Assembly (NCBI GenBank): GCA_019321725.1 | Contig: CM033120.1 | Span: 9,491,694-9,555,693, forward strand | Source of the DNA: Paulownia fortunei | Taxonomy: Eukaryota > Streptophyta > Magnoliopsida > Lamiales > Paulowniaceae | Direction: 5' to 3' | DNA length: 64,000 bases | In this document: piece by piece, positions 1-11,517 of the stretch | Position numbering within the stretch: the first letter of the stretch is position 1 | Layout: every line of letters begins with the position of its first letter | Notes under the pieces: generated by a model | Database searches by the model: none | The model's input: only the letters and a program-made list of their open reading frames with translations | What the model was told of the DNA's origin: nothing | Position numbers and translations under genes: made by a program

Positions 1-1695
1 GTACAACTAAGGTAAGGGCTTAAAAGCCTAATGAAAGGAAACCAGACTCAAGAACAGTAAGTTGCTACTTTATTAGGTACTATAAAAGGTCAATCTTTTT
101 AGATGGGCAATGTGGAATTTCTTGAGAAAGTTGAGTTTGGGAGGGAGATAAGGTTAAAGACATTGTCTTTGATGAGCAATTCTTTTCTCTTTCTACTATT
201 GCCATTGACAATGATTAAGCTTCCATTCCTGACATTGTTTAAGACACAAATTTAAACTATCAAGACAATATTGAGGAGCTCCCTCTTCAAAATAAAGAAA
301 ATTATTTCTAAAGAGCAAACTTAACAATTTACAGAGAAAATGCAATTATAAAGATCCACTTAAGAAAGGATAAGTACGAATTTGGTTATTTGTCGTCATT
401 CTCCATGAACATGAGGTTGACATAGGAGTGATGAAAAATGATTCAATCAACTTTCATCAAACCAATAAAGTTTTAATTCTATAAAATGGATTGATACCAT
501 GAAAGATAAGATGAAATCTATAAAAAAAATAATGACATTTGGAATCTTATCAAATTGCCTAAAGGTGTGAAACCCATTAGATGCAAATAGATATTTAACA
601 CCAAGAGGGATTTAAAAGGCAATGTTGAGATATATAAGACACGTTTAGTCATCAAGGGTTTAACTCAAAAGGTATGCATTGATTATAAAGAGACTTTACT
701 TCTAGTTTTATCGAAAGACTCTTTAGAATCATTATTGCATTTGAGCTCATTTTGATTTGGAGTTTGATTCTCGTTAATAGTATTACAATTTTCATCAAGT
801 CATTATCTTATTTAAGTTTGAGGTAAATAAAGTTGATAATTGTATATGTCATAGGTTCAGTGATAGATAATCCCATTGCTAAGAGAGACAAGTTTAGTCT
901 CAATCAATACTTCAAGAATGAGTTTAAAGCAAAATAGATGCAAAAGATTCGTAATGCGTTAGTTGTAGGAAGTTTATGCATGCTTAAGTATTTATGCATC
1001 TAGATATAGTGTGCATATGAGAATATTAGGCAGATATTTAAGTAACCCTGGAATGGATCATAGGAAGTAGCCAAACGGTTATACATTGTTTACAAAGAAT
1101 GAAAGGCAATATGCTCACTTATCGAAAATCAAATCTTTTGGGAGATCATTTGGTATTCTGATTTTGATTTTATTGTGTGCCTATACAGTAAGAGATCCAC
1201 TTTGGGTTATATGTAATTGTTAGCTGGAAGAGCTATTTCCTGGAAGAGTGCTAAGCAGACCCTCATATCTCCTTCCACTATGGCAGCTGAGTTCTAGCTC
1301 GTTATGAGGCACCTGATCTGGGATATAGCTGTGAAACTTTATCACTGGGCTGCATGTTGTGGATGGTATTGAAATACCACTAAAGATATTGTGACAATAA
1401 ATTGGCCTTACCATATTTCATCAACAATAGAAGCTCTTCGAAGTTGAGGGCATATTGACTTTAAGTTTCTCGTTGTTATAAGGAAAGAATTCAGAGTTAT
1501 CAAGTGTCTATAAAATATATTCTAACAAACTCTATGATTGCGGATCCGCTCACCAAGGATTTACCGCCCAAGGTGTTTCATGAGCACACTGCTCATAGGG
1601 TGTTGTATTGTTTGATGATATACATTTTAGTGGGAGTTTCTATTTTGATGTTCTTTTGGTTTAGACATATTTTAGATTTATTTTTTGCAAAATAA
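1..1695 (+). pseudogene. Decayed Ty1/copia pol (RT and RNase H remnants), cut by window edge
   Basis: Frames interrupted by many stops still read as copia-type pol on the plus strand. Around 580-710 there is the reverse-transcriptase stretch that normally reads YKARLVAKG (here YKTRLVIKG), followed by a remnant of the DY-ET motif. Around 1150-1400 is the RNase H region (GRAISWKSAKQTLI, then a remnant of the STMAAEF motif). At 1504-1695 is the C-terminal end of pol (MIADPLTKDLPPKVFHEH). The order RT, RNase H, then LTR is the copia order. The 5' part lies outside the window. It is too broken to encode anything. The family assignment rests on several consecutive motifs. Confidence 0.85.
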
Positions 1696-2019
1696 AGAAT
1701 ATTGTTTGTTTTCACTCATAATTATTTTCAGTTTAGCATGATCTCATAAAGAATATAGTAGGACCAGTTGGAAATAGGCACGTCTAAGATCACATTGTAT
1801 GTAATTTTTATGCTACACATCCATGCTCGATCTATGTCATTGAATATGTTGGTATGGTGATCATTAATAGGTTTAGTTATATTTAAATGCAACGAAGGTC
1901 GCTTTACTGCCATACTAATATAGGAGATGGACCAAATTATAACTAAAGAGATATTTGAAGGATAGATAATCTTTTGAGTGCATACTCAAGATTTTATAAT
2001 ATAATTTCTCTAGTAGTCC

Positions 2020-2030
2020 AAGTGGTAGAT
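2020..2030 (+). other. Polypurine tract of the copia element
   Basis: The sequence aagtggtagat lies immediately before TGTTAGG. This is the usual copia arrangement of a degenerate purine tract abutting the 3' LTR, and it fixes the LTR start. Confidence 0.6.
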
Positions 2031-2593
2031 TGTTAGGTTTTATTTGAATGCGAGCTTACATATGTAAATAACAATTATATTATATACTATCTAATTTAGT
2101 AAACCCAAATTAATCTATCAGTTGGGCACTGAAAATATCTATTGGGTATGAATTTTGTGTTCAGAGACCCAATACTAGTCAAATTAGAATTGATGACTTC
2201 TATTTGACTGAATATATAAGAAATATTATAGGGTTATGGTCCCCAAGTCAAATCAATTGTTTGATCTTCTCCTCTATCCCTATCTTAGAAAAAGACCATG
2301 GAGTATTTTAGGAGATTTAATTATGAAAGACGCTAACCCAATACAGATTGATATATGTATGCATCAATATGCGTCAATTTGGATTATGGATTAAAGTACG
2401 CTCTCGATTTAAATATTTAATTCTTTTTCTTGATAATTTACATGGTGATTTTTGGATTATAAGATTGTTGATCGTATTTATATTAAAGTCTTACACGTCT
2501 TGCTTCAAACCCACTCGTGAAATACTTTACATTTTTCCTTTTCTTTCTAAACACTTTACTTTCTGCAAATTATGTTTCACAATTTCCTTAACA
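2031..2593 (+). repeat. 3' LTR of the decayed copia element
   Basis: It begins TGTTAGG right after the purine tract and ends at TTAACA, giving the TG...CA ends of an LTR and a length of 563 bp. The partner LTR is outside the window, so the 3' boundary is a best guess from the terminal motif and no target-site duplication can be tested. Confidence 0.5.
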
Positions 2594-3074
2594 TGCACAC
2601 AAGTTTAGATGTACAAAGTTGAAATTTGATATTATTTTTTGTGGGTCTCATCTAAATGTTCATGGAATTTATATTGGAGTATGAAACCCCAAGCCAAATC
2701 TTGTCAAAACCCATTGAGTTGTGCTATGAAATACGACAAAATGGATCTTATTCTATAGGTCAATGATACGCCACAAAAAAGATATGATGATCGAACGATG
2801 TTATTTTAACCAACGAAATATGCATTGGCCGGTTGGAGGGAAGGTTTGGATGATTTTTATGCTACTCATTATATGTAGTCAAATCATGAATAATATTTTA
2901 TTGTATTTAGATTTCATTTTTTAGAGAGTTGTTTTTTTAAAAAGAGATTTTTTTGTTGAAAATAGTATTTTTTCAAAACTTAAAAAAATAAGGAGGAAGA
3001 TCCCTGGAGAATTTCTAAGAAGAAAGTTTTTACAAAAGCTATTTTTTGAGATGTGATTTTGTGAGATGAAGATG
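2594..3074. other. Non-coding AT-rich spacer
   Basis: I see no coding motif or repeat structure between the copia LTR and the TIR element. Confidence 0.5.
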
Positions 3075-3083
3075 CCATCCAAT

Positions 3084-4154
3084 TAACAAAATTATTTTTT
3101 TCGTCCTGTAAGTTGGTCTACTTAGATATTTGATTCTTTTAATTTTAAAATTTTGAATTTTATCCTTTAAGTGGAAAAAATTCAGACATTTAGTCCTCTA
3201 ACCTACTACAATAGGTAAAAGTGATCGATTAAGCTGACTAGAATGGAGATTTGGGAAAAAATTAATTTTGGAGGAAAAATTACTAAGTTGGCCATCTAAG
3301 TGGGCAGGTTTGGAGGAAAAAAATAAATAAGTAAAGTCAACTTGGTATTTTAGCATAATAAATTTGATAATCATTGCATACAAATTTAGATTTATATTAT
3401 ATTTCAAACAACTTATAACAAAAACACAATAAATATTTAAATGTTAACAAATTTTAATACTTGAGAAAATAAATTATTTATTATATTCAAACTTTAAATA
3501 AATAAAAAATAATTTAAATTGGAAAGAAAAAACTAGTATTACTTATCATGGATTTCATAAGTTATTAAATGTTAATGAATTGCATATTTAAAAATAAAAA
3601 AACACTTAAAATTCACTTTAAAAAATAAAATAGTAGATCATTTTCACAAGAAAAAAATTAGTGTAAATTTAATATTTTTAATTACTTACCATAAATTTAA
3701 TTAAATTATTAAATGTTAATAAGTTTCACATTTAGAAATAAAACAATACTTAGAATTCAACTTTCAAAAATAAAAAAGAAAATAATTAACTCCATCGTAA
3801 CAAAATATCTTAGTTTAAATAGTTTTTCTCTTATTTAGAATATATAGAAAATGGCCATATATCGAAAAACTTAACACTTGAATGTGCCATATATTCCATA
3901 AATGCCAAGTTGTCTTTTCTTTTCCCTCTCAAGCTCTACCTAGGTGGCCAACTCATCAATTTTCCCACCAAAATTAATTTTTTCCCAAATCTCCACCTTA
4001 GCCAGCTTAGTAGGTTTACTTTTAACTGTTGTAGGAGGTTAGGAGACTAAATATCTGATTTTTTTCTACTTAAAGAATAAAATTAAAATTTTTAAAATGA
4101 AAAAGATCAAATCTCTAGATAGGCCAACTTACAAGACAAAAAAATAATTTTGCC
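3084..4154. mobile_element. Non-autonomous TIR element with long (~225 bp) inverted repeats, Mutator-like
   Basis: The left arm (3084-3310) and the right arm (3931-4154) are inverted copies at roughly 80% identity. Both contain the block attaattttgg next to ggagatttggg. The flanks are ccatccaat (3075-3083) and ccatctaat (4155-4163), a 9-bp target duplication with one mismatch. Long TIRs plus a 9-bp TSD are typical of MULEs. The 620-bp centre is AT-rich and non-coding, so the element depends on a transposase supplied elsewhere. A foldback element is the alternative. Confidence 0.72.
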
Positions 4155-4163
4155 CCATCTAAT

Positions 4164-4529
4164 CACACCTTAGGGACTTAGAATCAGAAAAAGGTATCAA
4201 TCTTAGTTGATCCGCCAACAGGTGCTGAGATGCCTGTCTCTCTATCCATGGCTCACTTACAAGCATCACAGTAGCGCCCATTAGCGCTGCAACTCTACTA
4301 TCTCTGGATTTTTTGGGATGGCTCGTCTTCTTCTATTTCTTAATTTGTGAAGATACCTCCTGAGAGCTCCATTCTTTAATCTCCTAGAAAATCAAATAAA
4401 ATACATAAAAAATAACAAAAATACTTGAAGACTAGTAAGATACTAAGTCAAAGATATCTAAATTGTAGGTTTAAAATCAACTTATCATCAGTGATAGGAG
4501 CGACAGTGATGGGTGAGCTTCCCAAATCT
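4164..4529. other. Unannotated spacer
   Basis: No gene or repeat is recognised between the TIR element and the purine tract. Confidence 0.45.
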
Positions 4530-4850
4530 GGAGAGGAGAAGAGGAGGAAGAAGAAGAAGAGAAGAAAAAAAAGAGAAAGAAAGAAGAAAAAAAGAAGAAG
4601 AAAAAAAAAAGAAGAAGAAGAAAAAAAGAAGAAGAAAAAGATAAGAAGAGAAGAAAAAAAGAAGAGAGAAAGAAGGGGGGAGCAGTGATGGTAGCAATGA
4701 AGGCAGCGATGGTTGCAGAAGATGGTGGTGAGAAAGAAGAGGAAAAGCATAAAGAAGGAAAAGAGAAGAGGAAAGAGAAAAGAGGAAGAATAGAAGAACA
4801 TAAAGGAAAGAAAGACAGAAGAAGAAGAAGAAGAAGAGAAGAAAATAAGG
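4530..4850. repeat. GA-rich purine tract, imperfect (GAA)n
   Basis: The top strand has an uninterrupted run of 112 purines at 4530-4641. It continues with a single T until about 4682 and then as GA-rich sequence to about 4850. Reading frames through it give only Lys/Glu/Arg or, on the other strand, Ser/Phe/Leu low-complexity strings, so they are not genes. Long mirror-like purine/pyrimidine tracts can form triplex DNA. Confidence 0.85.
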
Positions 4851-4854
4851 AAAG

Positions 4855-5000
4855 AAGTGTTTTCCATGTAAATAAATCACATCATTATTTTTCAATAATT
4901 CATCCAAATAAATTTTTATTCTCATATTTTTCGGTTCCACTCTCAATATATATTTTTCCATAATATATCTATCAATATATCAAAAATAAAGATGGTCATC
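4855..5000. repeat. AT-rich dispersed repeat, weak match to 13870-14070
   Basis: The stretch shares ordered blocks with 13870-14070, for example cacatcattattt, then catccaaa, then a ctctcaatat/ctcactttcaa block. Similarity is perhaps 70%. It may be two copies of an old non-autonomous element; no clear termini are visible. Confidence 0.35.
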
Positions 5001-5348
5001 ACTCATCACATGCATTTGTAGGTAATGATATTGAAACATAAAGATAGTAAAGCCATGTTAGGTTATTTGCATCCACCATCACCTTATATTTGGAGTTTTG
5101 ACATCCACTCTTTCCATTAAAAACATTTGATTAAAAATACTAATTAAATTTTTATTTAAAAGTAAAAATATCCAAAATCCTATTGTGAAGTTTGGTTTAA
5201 TTTTTAAATTTTTATCTCCATCTCTTGAAAGTAAAGAACGTTTGATAAGTGTATTTTAGAAGAATAATATATTTACTCCCCAAAATAATTTTTTTTTTAA
5301 TTTTTCTCTCATCTTTATATATAAATTATGATCATTACCTCACTTCAA

Positions 5349-5391
<43 letters not shown>
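5349..5391. repeat. Compound microsatellite (AT)n(AC)n
   Basis: About 13 AT units are followed directly by about 8 AC units. It abuts the left end of the old gypsy element. Confidence 0.95.
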
Positions 5392-5392
5392 T

Positions 5393-8127
5393 TGTGATAG
5401 CCGAACCTCTCACAACTCACTTGGCCAATGTGATTCATGCATTACATGCTACTTATATGCTAATTTGCATTAACATTTACATGGCATCTTATATAGCATT
5501 CTTAATCGTTAGACCTCTAATGCTATCACATGATATACGTGATTTAGATCTTATAACCTAATTAAGAAATTCTATATTTAAATAAGAAAAAGAATAGATT
5601 GATCGATATATTGGATATTCATAGGTTTTATGTTATAATTTTGAAACTGTTAAAGGTGTTACTAGTAAGGTGTTATAATTAGATCGAGGTGTTTTAAAAC
5701 TATACATCCATGGATTAACATACTTGGGATATTGAATATGATATAATGTGATTTAAGTGTCATAATACAAGGTCCATATGTGCATATGATTTTAGAAATG
5801 CAAAGTAGACAATCATTTAAGAATCGAATGTCAATTAGTTTGGAGATCGAATGAACGGACATAGGAATTACCTATGGGAATGAATGGTGACTAAGATAGG
5901 TTGCAACCAAATAAGAATATGTGAGACACACAAGATTAGGGCTGCAAGATAAGGGAGAAAATCAGATTATACCATTACATGCCACCTCAAACTTTGCCAC
6001 CTCATGCTTTCTTATTAAGCTTAAGCTAACATCTCAAGCTAACACCTCAAACCCTTCACCCTTAAGCCATGACCAGACCTTCATTTCAGCCATTTTCATC
6101 TTCCAAACACACACCTTAGGGTATCCAAGTGCTCCAAATTGATTCCAAGTTGAAATAAAAGCAAAAAAAGCAAAGGAGAAGTGATTACCATCAAGTTTAA
6201 CCTCAAAATCTGCATAGGTAACATTTATCTACGGTTTTGCCTTTAGTTTTCAGATTATTCTGAATGGTTTTATTGTTTACTAAGCTTTCAATATCTCTTA
6301 TAAAAGTGTTAGGAAGTTTTTAGTTAGACTTTGGTGCACAAAGAAAGGGTTTTTGATGACAAACACTTAATAGGAAATACTTGTGGCAGAAAACTGTCAC
6401 CTTACTATTTTATTGTGTTTTAGGCTTCAAAAGTGTATGGTATGTTGAATAAAACCTGTAATTATCATCATATAATGTTTATACATGGGTTAAGAGTATT
6501 GAAATAAATTTTCATCGTTAGAAATTGAAATAGGGCATGATATTGAAGAGATGCTCAAAACTGTCACCATCGAATTTTAGATTCTGTCCTATAAGAATTG
6601 GACTAGTTTTACAGTACTAAATCCATTAGTTTTGGAAAGGATATGACCTGGTTGTCTCTTTTTATATGTTATATAAGTGTGGTGAAAATTTGGGAGTGAT
6701 TGAATATACTTAAGGGTGCCAAAATCATTAATGTCATGAAGTGCGTAAAACTGTCACGGTGGAAAAAATCTGTTTCAATATGCTGTGAAAGGAGCTGAAC
6801 TTGGGAAGCTATATCCGTGAGTTTTAGCCATTCTATGACATGGTTACATTATTTTTTATGTTATATAAGTGTGATAAAAATTGTGGAGTGAATGAATATG
6901 TCTAAGGGTATCAAAATAATCATGCAAATTAATGTGGCAGCAAGAAAATGTGAAGTGGTGAATCTGTCCCATTTGGTTCATTAACATGTTCCAGCATAGA
7001 TGTGATGCATTTGATCCCTAACATTTAGGGAAATATTGTAAGAGTTATAATACATCAATTAAGTGAGGTTAGTATACATTGAAGATGTGGAACAAAGGTA
7101 CGTAAAAGGTTGTATTCGGTTATAGTTTCTAAGTGGTAAGGTTGTTTAGTTAAATTGAAATTCAAGATCTTTATACTACATTAGGTATAATGAACTGGTT
7201 AATTGAGGATAGTGATTGATATCTTGTATTTTTACAGATTGTTTCACATCTAGGGTTGGAGAGTAATACTTAAGAAACCTAAAAGTAACACACAACCGAT
7301 CAAAGGTAAGTAAAGATTCATTTGCTACTACAATGCATAGACATAGTAGATGTGTGAATTATATGTAATATCATAAATCATATGTACATAGTAAAGGGCT
7401 CTCCATTGAGCATACATACATGGGCATTATCATTGGCACGTGCATGCATTATATACGAGTATTGTGATAAATCTTGCATTGCAGGACATGATTCTGAGAA
7501 AGAAAATATTTTGTTGACCACTACTAGTGCACCGAAGCATGCATGGATTTGCAGGTTCGCGTGCATGGATTTGCAGGCGTATGAGTATGCATAGATTTCC
7601 ATGCTTATATGATTATTGACCATTAGATTATGGCGGTGTACAGAGCTCTTTTCCGGTGAATGGGATAGTAGCGTTGGTCAGGGGCCTAAGAAAGAATGAT
7701 TTTGAGAGAAATATTTTGATGCATAAAATTGCATTGTAGGCATAGCATTTGGAGATGCATAATAATTACCTGCTGAACGTTAGCTCATATAGTTTATGCA
7801 TTGTAGGTGAGTATGGTGATACTTGATACCATGGATTTACTGGGCGAGCTGTTGGGGTTCCTACAGGTTCTAAGGATCAGTGTACATGGATGATGACTTG
7901 TTGGGTTGTGTTGCGGGCATATTCTATTTTTTACATTCATTATTATTATGTAAATTGCTGACTATATATTAAGGGCTACCAGATGCAAAATGTTACTATT
8001 TTTTAAAGTGCTACATTTGACAAAAGTAAATATATATATACACACATGCACACACGCACACACATGTGCTACATTGTCAAAATTATTGTTATATCAATAT
8101 TTATATTTAGTGTTGAGGGGTGTTACA
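5393..8127 (+). repeat. 5' LTR of the old gypsy element
   Basis: It is 2735 bp, TG...CA, and clearly homologous to the LTRs at 50498-53371 and 58090-60892 (for example the shared block around 7790-7870). It has lost about 190 bp near 8000 that its partner keeps. It contains G-box and RY motifs at 7437-7450 and imperfect ~190-bp internal repeats around 6380-6990. Confidence 0.88.
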
Positions 8128-8130
8128 GAG

Positions 8131-8143
8131 TGGTATCAGAGCC
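8131..8143 (+). other. Primer-binding site (tRNA-iMet)
   Basis: TGGTATCAGAGCC lies 3 bp downstream of the 5' LTR. It is complementary to the 3' end of plant initiator-Met tRNA, the usual primer of this retrotransposon group. Confidence 0.92.
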
Positions 8144-9169
8144 TAGTTTGTGGTTCTGTAGACTGTCCATGTACATGACCTTTGAAACTGGTGGAGCACA
8201 ACCATGCCAGTAAGTTATATTTGTTGTATAATTCATTTTGTATTTCATGAATAATATTGGCCATGTGTTTTAAGATTTTGTATAAAATAATGTTGATGCA
8301 GACTCATCAGTAGTAACAGGTACAAACTTTATGGTTGGTATTCTATCTTTAGAGCTACATATTCTCTATTATCTACTACGTATGTAATAAAACTGGATAG
8401 GGTACTTGATATATATATATATATGAGGTCAATTACAATGTTTTAATTCCTTCTGGAGGTTCAAGATCAACTAATTAGATTTTAAGAGCAGTAGGTTAAT
8501 TTTGTTATATTGGCTAAAATTATGATATAACCTTTTGTGTTGATTGATTTATTGAGAATTATGCATGGTGGATTATTTCAGGATTATTAAAACTTTTAAA
8601 TTCTAGGTAATAAAAATTTAGAAATTTTATGGAGGCCATAGCAGGAAAATGTTTACTATTTGTAGAAAATAAATAAGATTATCAAATTATAATTTTATAC
8701 CATGAAAGAGAGTTGTAAGAAAGAGTTATTATCGATCTTTGGGTTGTGTTAGAATTTTTAAAAATGACCAAGTTTACTAAAAATCCATTTGTGTGATCTA
8801 AAATCTCTTGATACATGTTGAAAAGAAGTTTTCGGGCATGCTATTGACTAACCAATTGATTTTATCCTGCATATAGTTGTAAGAACAAATCCAATCTCTC
8901 TTTTAGTTTATCATATACTCCTATTGGAATTCGATGAACCTTAAGTGATATTGTTATAATGTTGGGCAAGGCATTAAGGTTTAGTAATTCTCCTAAACAA
9001 GCTCCACTTCATATTCACCTACGAGAAAGATGAATCTTGAGGTTATGTATTTTTTTGAATTACAACTGAATTGAGTAATAATTTGTAATAAGTACAGACT
9101 TTCATATTAAGGTTTATTTGATAAATTAAGATGAGCTACTGTGATCTTGATGAATGATTTTAAGTTTGA

Positions 9170-9320
9170 ATTAATTATGAATTTCTTGTTGTTCCATTGG
9201 GTTGACTAATGCCCTAATTATTTTGATATACATGATGAATAATGTGTTTGATGATTCTATATGGGTATGTTTGCGGTGATATTCATTGATGATATCTTAG
9301 TGTATAATGAGGAGAAATAT
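9170..9320 (+). pseudogene. Reverse-transcriptase remnant of the old gypsy element
   Basis: Broken frames around 9180-9310 resemble the gypsy RT core: a remnant of the F-L-V-(M/V)-P-F-G-L-T-N-A motif, then ATTCATTGATGATATCTTA, which encodes the F-IDDIL catalytic motif. Stops are frequent on both sides and no domain survives whole. Confidence 0.7.
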
Positions 9321-10429
9321 GATTGACCTTTCAATATGATCTTGCAAACTTTAAGAAAGTAGAAATTATTTGTTCGATTTAGAAAATATGAGCTTTCGGT
9401 TATGTAATACAATATATATTTTGGTACTAGTAATTTTCTTAAGAAAGTGTCCTTGTAACTATTCAAAACTTTGAGGTTGTACTGAAATAGAGAAGACCAA
9501 TAAATGTGATAGAAATAAGAAATATTTTCTGGGTTAGTGATATTATTGGGTATTCAGTAAAAAAATTCTCCTTAGTTGTTACTGCTTTATTTCATCATAC
9601 ATACAGGTATATGAAATTTGAATGGTTAGTGGAAAGAAATTTATAATTACTTAAAGAGAATTGAATTGAGTTTCTTTAATGACTCCAACTTTAGATATAA
9701 GTTATTTATTATGTATAGTGGTTTATCTCATTGTGTTTTGGTATATGTTTGATATAATATAGAAAAATTACTCGACCCTCTTTGAGTTAATTAGATTATT
9801 TATGTAATACTACATGTTACATTACAAAACTGAAGTACTTGAAATATCTATATACTTAAAAGGAGTTTAACCTGAAGAAAGGATATATATTATTAGTAAC
9901 TGAATATATTGTATGATCCATATAACAATAGATGTCATTGGAATGAAATATCTCTATAGACAAATATTCAAAGAAATTTTATATCATAAACTATTATGGG
10001 AGTTGAAGGTTGTATAGAGGATGAATTAGAGTAAGTGGTGAATTATCTATTAATTAATATTTTGGTAAGACTAATTTTGTTTGATCCAATTCCAAATGCT
10101 CAAAATAAGGTCGATAAAAGGTTAGGATTAAGATGAAAGGTAGAAAAGTCACTTAAATAGATTTTTGTGATAAGTAATTATAATCACTTAATAAGAGATA
10201 CGTGCGAAAATGAGGGATATGAAATTATAAGACTAAGTTTTAGGTGATGATCATGTACCTTTTTATTTGTTTTATTTAGTGGTATGAATGATGTTTGTGA
10301 TCTCAAGAAAATGTACAGATATTGGATACTGGACGAGCTATTATGGAATATATCATTAATATTTGGTTTGCCACAAAAAAAAAGATATAAGTAAAAGTTC
10401 ATATGTTGGAATGACTTAGTTCTGTTTTT

Positions 10430-11490
10430 ATTTTCAGGTGGAAATGGGAAAACATTCAGAAATTTTGTACATGATAATGGAATTGGGTTATTGTTCATAG
10501 GTTATCTAAATATGCTCATTCTTTCTCAATTTACCTTAGGTATTCCATGGAAATCTATGCAAAGACAAATGTATAGGAAGCAGTTAGACTTTATGGTTTA
10601 TTAGTATCTATTAGTTTTGATGTAGATTTAAGGTCTTTGTCCACTTTCTAGAAGATCTTACATCAGGTATTGAGAACAAAATTATATTTTATAATTGTGA
10701 TCATCCATACATCAATGGACAACCAGGACAAAAAAATTAGGCTTTGCAAGATATGCTTAGAGATTGGGCATTAGATTATTGATGTCAATTGAGAAAATTA
10801 TTTCTTGGGAGGAATTTCTTATCACAACAGTGATAAGGCTACTTGGGATAATTCTCTATGCGGCATTGTATGATAGAAAATTTAGGGCATCATTTTATTG
10901 AAATGAAATTGGTGTTCTTTTAGGTTGAATATAGTTTGGGAAATGATAGATGTGGTAGAATAAATTGCTAATGTATGGAAACTAGTTAGAGGTGACCCTA
11001 TAGTTATGCAAATTAAAGAGGAATATCGTTCCAATTTATGATAGGGGATCAATTTTTTAAAGGTGTCTCCAATGAAATGGATTATGCGGCTTGGGCAAAA
11101 AATAAATTGGGGGATGTTACACACAAACTTGATCCTAGGTACATTGATTTATTTTGCATTACTGAGATAATTGGAAAGATTGTCTATAAACTCGACCTCT
11201 TTGCATCAATGTCTCGAGTTCACAATGTGTTTCATGTGTTCATTTTAAGAAAGTATATCATGAATCTATATCATCTATTGAAAAGGGACCAATAGAACTA
11301 AATTGAGGTCGGAGATATGAATAAAGACCTATAGAGATTCTAGTAAGGGATGTAAAGTAACTTCAAAATGAGAATATCTCATTAGTTAAAGTACAGAGTA
11401 GAAGTCAATCAACAGAAGAAGCTATTTGGTAAATGGAGGATGAAATGAGAACTAAGTATCCTAAACTTTTTCGAAAAGTGAAATTTTGGG
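10430..11490 (+). pseudogene. Integrase and C-terminal pol remnant of the old gypsy element
   Basis: An integrase core is recognisable in pieces from about 10430 (region before the first catalytic Asp) to about 10760 (ALQDMLRDWALDY-like). An open stretch at 11038-11295 reads GDQFFKGVSNE and later SRVHNVFHVFILRKYI. This matches the integrase C-terminal region of the young element (SQIHNVFHVSMLRKYI). Multiple frameshifts and stops make it non-functional. Confidence 0.8.
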
Positions 11491-11502
11491 GATGAAATTT
11501 TT

Positions 11503-11517
11503 ATAAGGAGGGGATGA
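11503..11517 (+). other. Polypurine tract of the old gypsy element
   Basis: aaggaggggatgatg abuts the 3' LTR start TGTGATACC. The same tract, slightly different, lies at the matching place in the young element. Confidence 0.8.

Noticed and set aside
4425..4963. Several open frames on both strands in the GA-rich tract
   Set aside because: They encode only low-complexity Lys/Glu or Ser/Phe strings that follow from the purine bias.
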